Shown piece after piece: positions 1-12,318 of a DNA stretch of 64,000 bases. The notes beneath the pieces were generated by a model. It did no database searches and had not been told where the DNA came from. It saw nothing but the letters and a program-made list of their open reading frames with translations. Numbering within the stretch: position 1 is the first letter of the stretch; each line of letters starts with the position of its first letter. Source of the DNA: Dillenia suffruticosa. Lineage: Eukaryota > Streptophyta > Magnoliopsida > Dilleniales > Dilleniaceae. The position numbers and the translations under genes were made by a program. The stretch is taken from assembly GCA_033439265.1 (NCBI GenBank), contig JAVTVX010000026.1, positions 8,991,001 through 9,055,000 on the forward strand. The letters run 5' to 3'.

Positions 1-1549
1 GGTGTAAAATATAAAAGTTTTAGATCTATGTCTTATCTTTAATTTAAGATAAAGATCACTTGAATTAGAGTAGTAGGCAGAAAGTTATTGTATTTTTACG
101 GAATTTGCGCAAAAATAGTTTTTAAAGCCGAAACTGAAATTAAAAATGAATTTTATAAAATTATACTCATAAAATCTGAGGGTAGTATAAACTAGAAGAT
201 TTTAGATTGATATCTTGTCTTCGATTAGAGATAAAAATCACTTAAATTGAGGAGTACACAGGGAGATATGGAGTTTCTTCCAAAATTGTGTAGAGTTGAA
301 TTTTGGAAACTTAGATTTGAAATTTTTTTAAGTATAAAATTTGATTTTATTTTAAAAAAAATATATCCATATGCAATTCGTAATCCTATAATATGATATA
401 ATCGAAATAATTGATGAATTATATATTGTTTAAACTAGGCATAGTGTTACGTTTTCGTACAAGGGGTGACTTATTAGAGAAACGGAACAGTTAGGGGGAG
501 TGGCATACCCTTCCCAATTGATGTGAATGGGACGAATTATTTATAATTTTAAATGAAAAATAGTTTGATCATGATTTTTATAAATAAATTTTGAAATGTG
601 ATTTAGAAATATTTTAGTATTTGTGGCTTGTCTTGAAATGATGATTTTGAGAAAACTTACATCATGATATTACGACTTGATAGTGTCATAATTTTCCTTA
701 CGAGTAAAGATTTATGAATGATGGCATATGGTTCATATGTATGATTATGGGATGATGCATAGTGGTTATAGCACACTCCCTACCACGGTATTGAGCGTTT
801 ACTCGATTGGGTGATATGGTGGGGTAACACGAGAGTAGGGGGTTTAAGCCCTCTGACTCTGGTTAATGGATCCAATAGACGAGCACCTGTGAGGACCGTG
901 TCAACACCAAGGGAAGGGGGTTAAAAGAAATATATATATATGTTTCATTTTTATGACATTGTGGCGATCTCTTGGTGGATTTTACCCTAATTAAGACAAA
1001 CTATGGGTAAAATACGATTTATTACTGACTGACACCCCATGATAGATAATTATGATAAGGATGCATATTATTTTGAATTACATGATATGTTGAAAATGAA
1101 TATAAATTTGAAAATGATGATTTGACTGGCCACTCTCATAAATTTATTTATTGTCATTATATAGTTTTTGTACTTCACTCACTGAATATGTGGATTATAC
1201 TTCCCATTCGTATTTAAAAATTTTCAGTTTATTCTACACTTGAATTACTTTGTGATACTGTTCCACAAGTTTTAGTAGAGACGCTGCTGGTAAGTTTTCA
1301 TACCCATCCTTTTTTATGATTGGATGGCATATATAAATTTTATATGTAAATCGGAGGCAAATGTTTTAAAAAATTTTTTGAAATTTTTTTTTTCAAATCT
1401 TCTGCTATATGATTTGATTTAAGATGTCGAGTGGATGTTTGTCAAAATATTATTCTTGCGTCACCTCAGCATGCGAGTAGGGCATAGCTGTGCCTCGAGG
1501 AGTCGTGGTGGTCTGTTCACATGCTCAATCTGCGGGTCGGGACGTGACA
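1..1549 (-). mobile_element. Long LTR of a Ty3/gypsy-like element, cut by the window edge
   Basis: Read on the minus strand, the sequence starts at 1549 with TGTCACGTCCCGACC and runs out of the window at base 1. It is related to the outer LTR at 34330-40718, in opposite orientation. Both share the opening block with CGAGGCAC and CTACTCGCA, a stretch around CATTTGCCTCC, and a block ending in an ACTCAGTGAGTGA-like motif. The TGTCAC(A/G)CCCC start and multi-kilobase length are typical of Tekay/Del-type chromovirus LTRs; this is family knowledge, and no coding region is present to prove it. It appears to have inserted into the copia gag fragment that begins at 1550. Whether it is a solo LTR or part of a longer element cannot be told. 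Treated as a fossil. Confidence 0.7.
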
Positions 1550-2152
1550 TTATGAGAATCTTATCTACCATGTCTTCTTATAGAATTCCTTTTTCAAGCA
1601 ATCTCAATTCATTTGTCATTTTGTTGAATTTTGTCTTCATTTCACTGATAGATTCTTCTTCTTTCATCTTGAATGTTTCGTATTCTTGTTTCAGCAATCT
1701 AATCTTGCTGTTACGAACTTGATTAGTGCCTCCGTATGTGATTTCGAGTCTTCCCTAGATTTCTTTTGTTGTAATGCATGAAAATACTCGATTATATTCG
1801 TTGACGCTCCGGGCAATATGAAAGAGATTCATGACTTTGCAATTTTCTTGATAAGTCTTCTTCTGCTCAATTGTCATATTTTTCAGCTTAGCTGATACAC
1901 ATACACCATCAACCTTTTCGGTTAGAAATTCAACATCTTCTTCAATTATTTTCTAAGTATTTAGATCTTGTGCAAAGATGAAATTGCATATCTTTTGTTT
2001 CCAATAGCTAAAATTGCTGCCGTTGAAAAACGGTGCATGATTTGTTAACTATATTTCAACTGGTACACTATCTTCATTTATGACTATTTGGATCTTTGAT
2101 ATTGAAGTTGTTAGACTTTTTACCGGTATATCTGCTCTGCTATCAATTGTTA
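1550..2152 (-). mobile_element. Ty1/copia gag (UBN2 type) 5' fragment with primer-binding site, fossil
   Basis: The minus strand encodes a recognisable start of a plant copia gag. It has a NGSNFSYWK-type motif near 2020-2000, then KKTYQENCKVMNLF near 1870-1830, GRLEITYGGTNQVR near 1760-1725, and a Lys/Glu-rich helix ending with a KFNKMTNELR-like stretch. This order matches the UBN2/retrotran_gag_2 family. Just upstream, around 2150-2136, the minus strand reads close to the initiator-Met tRNA primer-binding site (TGATAGCAGAGC against TGGTATCAGAGC). The fragment ends where the LTR at 1-1549 begins, so that LTR interrupts it or removed its continuation. It is broken. Treated as a fossil. Confidence 0.72.
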
Positions 2153-3765
2153 TTCAACTAAAAGAGAGTGAATAGATGAATAGATGTTTTTTTTATTAAT
2201 TTTGACTATTCAGGTATTTTAAAAAGAGATGACAATGGTATTTGGTTGTTGAATAGAAAAATAAGAAACACACAAAAATTTTTATAATAGTTTTACCAAA
2301 TCTGGTGTACATCTACTCTCAGACTCCTCCTGAATTTTTCACTATCAATTTACTAATACAAACTTGATTGTGGGCTCAAGTTGGACCTTTACAGTATTTC
2401 TTCTCAAACATTACTTTCCAATGCTACATAGATTGATTCTCTCTCTGAACCCAAAATCCTGACATACTCTCTGATCTTTTGAACTCTTAGTACAAGTGAG
2501 AGGGAATGGTCTAAGATGTCAGGTTTAAATTCTTAAATTAGACAGACTTAACTTTTTTAAGTGGTTACACTCAAGAAGAAAATAAAGTGAAAAAAGAATG
2601 TATGAATTTAAAACAGAGTAGTAAATGCGGTGAGTTTGTAGTCATTCAAATCTTGAATAAAGCATTCAATCTTTCAAATCTTATCTCTCTGGTATTTATT
2701 ATGGTGTTAAAAAGATCCGTTGTGCGATTGTTGAAGTCAAACGTTACTCATAAATATTCTTCAATTAATAGTCGTACTGAAATTTCATTTTCTCACTAAT
2801 GTCACTTTCTTATTAACCAATTGATTGACGATTTTGCTGCATTTAAATGTTAGAGTTTGACAGAAATGGAAATGAACAGATAAATCAAAAAAGAGAGGAC
2901 CATTGTGTTCAAATTAGTTTTGAAATTTTGATTTCTGACAATTTCAAATCGACAACCTTAATTAATACATAGATCTGAATTCAAAAATTTTCTATTATAG
3001 ATTTCCTTGACTAGGTTGACATGGTGAGAACTTGGGTCAACAAGATTAAGTTTTAAATTAAATTGGTGGATACATAAAATTAAATTGGTCGACATATTCT
3101 GGTGTGTCAACACTGTTTAATCAGGCATCGGCATGCCTAATATAGGAACGAATAGGCTTTGTCGACATGTTAGTGATTTTAGGTCAACATGAATCTATTT
3201 TGAAATAAATTGGTGGACTTGATAATTTAAATTGGTCAATGTGTTTGAGGTGTCGACATGATTAAAATGCAGATCGTTGTGTGGTTCCTAAAAAAAAGAT
3301 AAAACAGGTCGATAAGTTGTCAGGTATGTCGACTCTTCTTAATAATTTTTACTTGATACTTGTCGACATGTGTAATAGTGGGTTGACACATCATTGAAAT
3401 TGGTGGCTTGACATATTAAATTTGTCTACCTGAGGTCAATAGGTCGATATGTAGTTCAATTCAGGTCGACATGTAAGGCAGGTCGACAAGATTTCACTTA
3501 GGTTGACAAGATGTGTAAATGTTTAAGTCAGGTCGACATATTTTCAAGATTGTCGACACAATCTTATTTAGACAATATTGATATTTGATACATTCAGGTC
3601 GATAAAGGATCATTAATATGTCGACATGTTCAAGATATTACTAAAATTGATCAACAAGGTTCTCAAAATTGGTGAACCTGGAGGAGCAGATCAACGTGTG
3701 TCAAGAGCAGGTCGACAATGTCTACAAACTTAGAAATTTTCAATTTTACTTTCTGATACACTTCA
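2153..3765 (-). mobile_element. Probable copia LTR upstream of the gag fragment (outer boundary uncertain)
   Basis: An LTR must lie next to the primer-binding site at about 2150-2136, so the sequence from 2153 upwards is its likely position. The outer limit is a guess. Near 3775-3780 the minus strand has a purine run, GGGGGGAAAA, that could be a polypurine tract followed by a TGAAG start, giving an LTR of about 1.6 kb. The stretch 3000-3720 inside it is very rich in the motif GTCGACATG (described separately). No coding capacity seen. Treated as a fossil. Confidence 0.4.
3000..3720. repeat. Degenerate GTCGACATG motif cluster
   Basis: The hexamer GTCGAC occurs about eleven times in roughly 650 bases, together with near variants such as GTTGACATG, GTCAACATG and GTCGATAAG. 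The commonest extended form is GGTCGACATGT, followed by A/T-rich spacers of irregular length. Elsewhere in this AT-rich window the hexamer is rare, so the clustering is not a composition effect. Spacing is not periodic, so it is not a simple tandem array. It probably lies inside the copia LTR. Confidence 0.6.
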
Positions 3766-3784
3766 ATCTATTTTCCCCCCGGTT

Positions 3785-3935
3785 TATTTCTTTTATCATT
3801 ATCAAAATCTTGTATTCTCAACAATAACCCTCATCAAAGTTGTAACCACCTTTACCATGTCCATGTCTACGTCTATGTCCCCATCCACGTTTGCATCCGT
3901 GTCCACATCCATTTCTGTAACCACTACCGCTTCTC
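3785..3935 (-). mobile_element. Gly/His/Arg-rich gag-tail-like fragment, fossil
   Basis: On the minus strand a short frame is built of repeated Gly-His, Gly-Arg and Gly-Lys pairs (for example HRRRHGHGKGGYNF). This recalls the basic glycine-rich linker that precedes the zinc knuckle in copia gag proteins. It lies just before the possible polypurine tract at about 3780, so it may be the end of a neighbouring element's internal region. The similarity is compositional only, and I cannot exclude chance from the underlying simple repeat. Confidence 0.25.
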
Positions 3936-5819
3936 TAATTATGTTCATAGAGATAATTATATACTGTCGCGTTTACTTCAAAGAATGAAGCAAAACCTGT
4001 TAAACAGGTTTCATTATTTTTTTTTATCAAAAGTTCATTATTTTGCTCAATTATAAGAAAGAAAAAAATCAGTTCAAAATATTTATTAAAACCCGTTTTA
4101 ATGGTATTGCCGCTAACGGAGTACATTTGACATATGAAAAGTGAAAAATATTTTCTCTGACATGTCTTTATCAATTTCTCTACGTAATTTTAACTGAGAA
4201 TTGATTTTAAATATAATTGATGACCATATCTTTCTATTAAATTATTGCAAAGAATAAGTGGGTCTTTTACTTTTAGGTATTCAGCTTTCAAACCTTAACG
4301 AAGATGATAACGAAAAATATCATCACTTTGGTCTTTACCTTGATTAGATGCCTTATTCTTTTCTTTGATTATGTCTCTGGAACATTGTCATCAGGATGAA
4401 TTTTAGCATCTATTACCGAAAACAAATAGTTCTTTCTCAAAATGTCAAGAATAACAAATTCAAAATTCACAAGATTTCGATATTATTCAAACTAACAATA
4501 AATTATAATAAAAATATAAATGGGGAGTTGAGACAAATAAATTAAAAACTAGGTATATAAAGTCTCATAACCAAAAGAAAAACATTGTGCTTTAAGATAT
4601 TCAATAAGTATAATGATGTGTAAAGATCAAAGATCATCCATGATAAAATATGCATGCAAATAATAAAAATCACAACAAATATGAGTAAAATTATAAATCA
4701 ATGATAATTATCATATATTATATATTTATAATAACAATGAGAAAAAATTGTAAAATCCAATTATAAGATAAATGTCATACTTTGGATGTAATGGTTTCGA
4801 TTCCATAAATAATGGCACGTTGATAATAAGTTGCGAAATTTAGAAAAAATATTTACTTTTGTCAATTAGATATAATATATTAAAGTTATAAATACTTATT
4901 AAATAAATAATTAATTTTTTGAAATTATATTAAAACATTTGGTATAAAAATTAGAGCATTTTTCATTTTAAAGTAGGGTTTTTAACCCTTAAAGTTTCAA
5001 GAATAATCTGGATACTTGACTTCAAAAAAGCATTGGACAATTTGATCTCAGCCCTTGATTCCAATGACAATCCTTACCCTTCCTTACAAATAGGAGTAAA
5101 TCTTAGCCTTTAATACAGTATTATAACTTGGTTGAATTACCATGGCCTCTTCAATCAAACATTTTTAATTATTTATTGCATCTATAAATTGTAAATTGTC
5201 TCATTAGGTTTGATTGATAACTGATTCTCGTTATAGCAGCAGATCTTAAATATACCTTTTGTCTTCATCACAAATTCTTTGATCGGCTGTGTAACGATTT
5301 AATTCAAGCAATTTGCTATTATGATCTAGTTGGGTATGGCCCCTTATAGTTTTCAAAAATGCTTCCCTTGGTGTTGTTGTTATCTTAACACTGTTCCTGA
5401 GTCACTACTCTTGAGTTCTTTTACTATTTTAGAAGCCACTATTCATTTTTAGATGTAGTGAAGATTATTTACGTTTTAATTTCCGGTGGTTTTTATCACA
5501 TCACACTAAGTTTGAAGGAGATATTAGAGAATATTAAATGTTTTATCCGGCTTCTCAGATCAATATTTTTGATAGCGTGCATATGTCTTAACTAAGATTA
5601 TTCATACTCCGTGTAACATGGCGGAGAGAGGGGTGCAATGGGAGTCGTATTGGGGTTGAAGGATTCCTGAAAAAAAAATAAATGTCCTTCTATATTGTAT
5701 GATTTGACCTTATTAACTATATAGATATAAGTATGAAAAACTCCTTACCACCTAGATTTTGTCGTCCTCCAATTAGCGCAGGGTGATTGGTGGTTGGTGA
5801 GGTGGAGCTGATGTGGCCC
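3936..5819. other. Gene-free AT-rich stretch
   Basis: I find no convincing coding region here. The only longer open frame (3935-4174, minus) has no recognisable motif and an ordinary AT-rich composition. There is no obvious terminal repeat pair. The right border is the GTT target duplication of the CACTA element. Confidence 0.6.
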
Positions 5820-5822
5820 GTT

Positions 5823-5835
5823 CACTACAAAAAAA
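5823..5835 (+). repeat. CACTA-1 left terminal inverted repeat
   Basis: CACTACAAAAAAA, preceded by target duplication GTT at 5820-5822. It pairs exactly with the inverted copy at 20205-20217. Confidence 0.95.
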
Positions 5836-5839
5836 CATT

Positions 5840-6550
5840 AATTTGTGACAAAATTTGCGACAAATTTGCAAGAAAAAATTGTCCCAAAACAAATTTGCAA
5901 CGAATTTTACAACAAATTATTTTTCGTTACTAATAAGCCGTCGCAAAATTTTGGGATGAAAAATTAATTATTCGTCGCAAAATTTCCAACAAATATTTTT
6001 TTTGTCGCAAAATTCGTCGTAAATATGTGACAAATTTTGGAACGAAAATTTTATTTGTCGCAAATTTGTAACAAATAAAATTTCGTCACAAATTTAAAAC
6101 AAATAAAATTTTTGTCGCAAATTTGCAACGGATAACATTTTTGTCGCAAATTTTGCGACGATAAAATATTTGTTGCAAATTTTGCAACGAATAAGTTTTT
6201 CGTCGCAAATTAGCAACGAAAAATAATTCGTCACAAATTTGCCACGAAATATTTTTTGTCGCATATTTGTCACGAATCTAATTTTCGTTGCAAATTTGCG
6301 ACGAATAGTTTTTTTCATTGGAATTTTTGCAACAAAATGCAATTTGTGGCAAATTAGGAATGAAAAAAAATTCGTCGCAGAATTGGTCGCAAATTTGCGA
6401 TGAATGTTTTTTATTGCAAAATTCGTCGCTAATCAAAATTTACAATTCAATTTTAGTAACGAAATTTGCAACGTGCATAGTTTTCAGGGACAAATTTTGC
6501 GACAAATATCTATTCTGCAACAAATATAAATTTTATTGGCATATTTAGAC
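5840..6550. repeat. CACTA-1 left subterminal repeats
   Basis: About 700 bases made of degenerate, alternately oriented copies of a TTTGCGACGAAA / TTCGTCGCAAAT unit roughly 12-20 bases apart. In En/Spm such subterminal repeats are the binding sites of the TnpA protein, which is presumably the role here. The short open frames across this stretch are by-products of the repeat. Confidence 0.85.
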
Positions 6551-6834
6551 CATTTTTCCCTATATAACGTGTATTTATACCTGCTCATCCAACCCCATCA
6601 ACAATTAATCATCCAAATCATTTTTTATATCAAATTTCATCCATCTATACTCTTCAATATAACTAACTATTCAATAAGATCAATAAATTAAAAATTCAAC
6701 AAGAAATCGTAATAGCAATATCAAAGATAAAAGCAACATCAAGTCTAAATGTTAAAATATCAATAACCATACATAATAACAAAAATCAATATAACGAGTA
6801 TCAAAATATAACAGTCAAATAACAGTACACAATT

Positions 6835-8685
6835 TCAAGCACGACCTCCACCATTATCATCATCGAAGAAATCATCACCTTCATCACCATCGCGAGCATT
6901 ATCAGGAGGAGAAATAGAGGGGGGAATCTGACTTAGAGCGGAGGCTAACTGAAGATGCTACATGATTAACATTTGCTGCGTACGAAACTCGTTCATTTCT
7001 TGCGTGTGCTTTGCTTGAAGTTCATTGAATTCCTAATCTCTTTGCGTCAGTAACTCCTTCAAATGGCTCACCTCTTGATTCAATTGATTTATTTCTGTCC
7101 TAACTACTGGTGGGGTGGAAGAAGATGAACCAGCGATTTGTAAGTTCTACTAAAAAAACCTAGCCCAACTACTCTACCCCTTTTTGGTCCACCAGTCACC
7201 TTGAGCCATGTTTTCATATTATCAACAGATGGCTTAGATCCGTCAGCATCATCACTAGCACTCGAACTTCTTCATGATAACTCATCATATTTCTCCTATA
7301 TTGTCATGAGAAAAATTAAAATAAATTTATAATAACAATATAATACAGGCACATATAATCTTGATTAGATATATATATATGAATGAAAATAAAAAAATTT
7401 GTAACATAAATCATGATACTATATAGGATCTAAATTATGAGCATTCATATTAACATTGAATAAGTTGAAATTTATGAAAAAAAAAAGAGAATCTCTATCA
7501 AGTAATTCATTAGAAATCAAAGAATCAAGTCAGCAATAAAAATAAATTTAGGAGAGACTAACCTAATAAATTCATCTTCCTATATTGTTATGATATGTTC
7601 AACATAATATGTTCATATCAACATTGAAAATGTTTATTAAATAATTAGAAGTTTTGAAATTACAAACCTTAATTGCTCTATCACTCTCCCCACTCTAAGT
7701 CTTGTCTTTTTTCTGAAATGTGCGTGTGAAAGTATCTATGAATGAAGGCTCGGTCCCCGTTTCCTTGGCCTAAAAAAAAAACACTATTAGAAATAATGAA
7801 ATAGTTTAAATTAGATTAAAAATTAGTGTTTGTATAAAATTACCAATCTATTTCTATGTTCACCGATATTGATTGAGCCTCTTGCATATGTCGCAAACAA
7901 TTCCCCTGAATTATAAGCTCAGTTTTTTTTATTCTGCTCACTCCTTCGTTTACTCTCCTCCGATTCCCAAAAATTCACAATTATGCCCCAATTTTGCTCG
8001 CTGTTGCAGTTTGGCTTTTTTCTGTCTCTTCGCATGATTTAGAGCGTGTTGGATGTGATCGCCATATTTTTTCTTGAAAATTCTTCTTACTTCCAACTCT
8101 TTAGTCTCGTCCCAAGTGAATAGTCGCTGCAATGGAAAAAAACCAATTGATTATAAAGCTATTAATTTAATTTCATATATAAACTGATTGGGATAACTTA
8201 CCTTGAACTCGCTCCACCATAGCTCTTTTGTTTCTTCCGGAGTGTTTGTGTAAGTCATCGAAGCCCCTCCCCAATGGTTATTCACTATTCTATTAAACTC
8301 ATGAATAATATGTATAGAATTTGTAAATCTATCATAAAGTTTCAAACAAACAATGTTAAAAAAACAAGATAGTTAAAAGAATAATTTGTTTTATAAATAA
8401 AAGAAATAATACATCTGAAATTTTAAAATTTATTACTTTCGAATCTCCGTAAGAGGCTATCAACTCTAGATTATCTTCCGCATCTGCATATGAGTGTTCC
8501 ACCGAAGGGACTGGCAAAGGTACATTACTAGCTATTTGTTGAGAATGCGAAGGGCCTGCAATAGAAGGGAGAGGAGAAGGTACATTACCGACAAGGGAAT
8601 GGGATTGTGAAGGTGCCGAAGTGGACTGCGATGGCGAAGAGCGTGATCTTCTATCAGAATTTCGTTTATGGCCGCCACGTCGAAA
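6835..8685 (-). pseudogene. CACTA-1 TNP1/TnpA-like gene (plant transposase Ptta/En/Spm, Transposase_24), decayed
   Basis: Several minus-strand exons can be followed. A Ser/Pro-rich N-terminal exon (8685 to about 8442) contains RSRSSPSQSTSAPSQS. The core exon (about 8345-8203) ends WWSEFK at a GTAAGT donor. The next exon (from about 8131) resumes RLFTWDETKELEVRRIFKKK. Then come an SGELFATYARGS-like block (about 7915-7860) and a final exon (about 7310-6835). That last exon has SVDNMKTWLKVTGGPKRGRV, a coiled-coil stretch rich in Glu, Gln and Leu, and an acidic end DDFFDDNGGGRA. This order fits the Transposase_24 family, whose En/Spm relative binds the subterminal repeats. There is at least one in-frame stop. 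It follows TNP2 on the same strand and may be joined to it by splicing. Confidence 0.75.
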
Positions 8686-8955
8686 CTGTCAACCATAATA
8701 TATTATTAACAAAATAAAAAAATAAAAATTGCATGTTCATCAGATGCATAATGAAGAACATGAATAAAGTTACCATATTTAATTTGACAAATTAAATGCG
8801 ACGAAACAAGACACCAATATGTCAAGAAATTTTCTCTAATGACGTATAGAAAAAAAAGATAGTACATTAACAAATCAAATATATAAATTTAAGAATGAGA
8901 CAGTAAATAGAGAAATATCCGATTTTTATTATATTAAGAGAACAAAACTTACCTG

Positions 8956-9140
8956 TCATAAAAAATCAAAATCCTCATTGTCATCCTCATCCTCATCCTC
9001 ATCATGTGTCTCAAAATTAGACTCTTCAACATCATTATCATCAACATCCTCATCCTTATCCTCATCATCTGTCTCAAAATTAGATTCTTCATCATTTTCT
9101 TCATGAATTTCACTTGCATCCACATCTATCACTACTCCGC
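8956..9140 (-). repeat. Acidic-tail minisatellite at the end of TNP2
   Basis: Plus-strand runs of ATCCTC/ATCATC encode the Asp/Glu tail of TNP2 on the minus strand. A block coding EESNFET followed by acidic residues is present twice, so the tail grew by internal duplication. Confidence 0.7.
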
Positions 9141-12100
9141 TGGGATCTCGAAACGTTAGAATATTATATTCCTCAGTCTGAAATGTATTGACAACTTCCT
9201 CTTGTTGATATGCTATTTCTTCCCAATGTTCCTTAATTTTTTTTTGTGCTTTCGTTTTATAAACAACCCACCAATCAATTTTGTCACGTTTCAAACTAGA
9301 ATATGAAGCATAAAATACTTGAATCGCTTGTTGTGTCAACATGAATGGTTCATATCTTTTATACAATTTCTTATGATTTATTTCAACCAAATTAAACTGT
9401 GGATGCACTTTCATCCCTTTGACAGGGTCAAATCAGCGACACATAAATAAAACAACTCGTAACTCTAGACTAGGGTACTCTACCTCTACGATTTCATCCA
9501 ACAAACCATAAAAATCAATTTGACCTCCACCATCATTGGATGACTGAACACAAACCCCACTATTCATTGTCTTTTTCCCTATTCCATATTCTTCAGAATG
9601 AAAATTTTACCCGTTTATGAAATATGCTGGCCAAGTTCGTACCATTGATTTTGGAACCTATGACACATGGATTAACAATACTTGCTCAATTTTTGGTTGA
9701 TTATCATGGACCTAAAGTCAAATAAATATGTTATTATGTTTTAAAGTAAATATTTACATAATTTATAGTCTACTTACATATTTTTTGAACCACGGTACAA
9801 ATTCTTTATCGTAGAAACGATCAAACTCATGTGTCGAAAGTTTAGAATATACGTTTTGGAAAATTCTACCATCAAAGAAAATAAATTTTAACATAAACAA
9901 TTTACGACATAAGAAATACATAAAATAGAAAATATAAACTAACTCGAAATATGGTGTCACTTCTGGACAGTTCAGTAAAATATATATGTGGGCTGCCCGC
10001 CATTCTTGACCAGTTAAGTATCTACGCTTACATAGTCTACTTGATCGACCAAGGTAGTTAAAAATTGAGAATAATTTCAAATTGAGATCAATAGGACTCT
10101 CATCATTTCTTCCCGCTCTCCGCCTCTTACACTGAACGTGAGACTCAAAATAATATGATGCAAACGTTGTTACTTCCTCCACAATATATGCATTAACAAT
10201 AGAGGCTTCAACACGTGCCTTATTTTTCACTTTCTTCTTCAAATGATATAGGAATCTAATTGTAATAAAACAAAATGTATTAGAAAATTATATGTAATAA
10301 AATTAGTAATTTTATATGCCTTGATAACAAAGTATAAAAGATGAAAAACTCACCTTTCAAATGGATACAACCATCGAAATTGGACAGGATTTCCAACTTT
10401 TGGCTCATATGGCAAGTGAACCAAAAGATGTTCCATGGAATCAAAAACTGGCGGTGGAAATATCCTTTCTAAATTACACAAAATGATTGGAATCTCACCC
10501 TCTAACATCTCCATGTGTTAATGTCTCAACACTGTCGAGCAAATATCATGAAGGAAAATACTTAACTCCGTAATGGCACCCCAAACAAAATTCGGTAAGA
10601 GTTCCTTAAAAGCAATAGGAATTAGTCTTTCCATAAATATATGACAATCATGACTTTTCAAACCAATTAACTTACATTCCCTCAAATCAATACATCTTCC
10701 AAGATTTGAGACATAACTATCAGGAAACCTCAATAATTTCAACCATTCACAAACAATCCATCTCTGATCCTTATTCAATGTATAAACTGCCTTCAGTTTT
10801 GGTCCCCTATTACTTTCATCGACATCAAGAGTGGGTCGTTTACAAAGGAGTCGCATATCTTTTCTTGCATTCAAGTTGTTTTTCATTTTCCCAGTGATAT
10901 CCATCACTGTATTTATTAGATTATCAAAGACATTCTTCTCGATATGCATTACATCAAGATTATGATGAACCAAATGACTCTTCCAATATGGTAAATCCTA
11001 AAATATACTCCGTTTAGTCCATTTATGCGAATGACCATAGCCATATGTTGTTCCATGTGGCTTTTCAATAACAGATGAAAAGTTAAGAACTCTATGCCAA
11101 ATTTGTTCACCGGTTAATCTCAATGGAGGAGGTGTTCTTTCAATTCTATTTTTAGTAAATTCTTCTTTATTTCTTTAGAATTTATGAGTTAATGGTAAAA
11201 ATTATCTATGACAATCAAAATAACTCACTTTCTTCCCATGTTTCAATCTGAATGACTTTGATCTCTCCAAACATATTGGACATTCTAAAATCCCAGCGGT
11301 ACTGCATCCCGATAACATACCATAAGCTGGAAAGTCATTTATAGTCCAAAGAAGAGCAGCTTTCATTACAAACATCTGATTAATATTAACATCATATGTA
11401 GGAACACCTTCATCACATAGTTGTTTCAACTCTGCAATCAATAGTTACATGTAAACATCTATTAACTTCTTCGGATTTTGCGGAACAGGCACGACCAATG
11501 TTAAAAACATATACGGTGTCTTCATACACATACCAGGTGGAAGATTATACGGAGTTAAAATAACTAGCCAACAAGAATAAGTACTTCCTGATTTGCCAAA
11601 TGGAGTAAATCCATCAGCACAAAGACCTAACCTAATATTTCGAGTCTCTCTCGCAAACTCAGGATATATTCTATCAAAATATTTTCACGCCTCTACATCT
11701 GAAGGATGACACATTAACCCTTCTTCTGTTTCATGATTTCCATGCCAGGTCATGTATTCAGCAGTGGTCTCAGATGCATAAAGCCTTTGCAACCTAGGAG
11801 TTAAAGGTAAATAAAACATTTGTTTGTATGATTTACGCCGCTGATTACGACCCGACCTCTGACTACTCTTGTATCTATATTGATTATAGAATTTACAAAA
11901 ATCTGCATCTTTATCATCTCCCCAATATAGCATACAAGCATCTCTGCAAACATCTATTCTTTCCACCGAAAGACCTAATTCTTTCTCCAGCTTTTTCATA
12001 CTGTAGAAATCATTAGGTATAATGTGATCACGTAACAATACTTCTCTAATAACTTGAACAAAATCATTAAAACAATTCTCAGACACATTATGCTCTGCCT

Positions 12101-12318
12101 TGACATTCAATAGTCTTGCGGTTAGAGATAGCTTAGTGTGCCTGTCACAACCAGCCTACAAAAGTTCATTGTAGCTCTTAACACTTCCTAAAATTGGAGA
12201 GATGATTCATTATTCACATTTTCATCAACACCTGGTACTTCTACCTTCTCCAATAGTGATGCATAACTAGTATACACATGTTCAAATGTTGGAGCAAAGC
12301 TAGAACTTGTAGCGCTTG

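Noticed and set aside
6094-6548. Two open frames with repeated Phe/Cys/Asn phrases
   Set aside because: They translate the subterminal repeats of CACTA-1; their periodicity follows the DNA motif.
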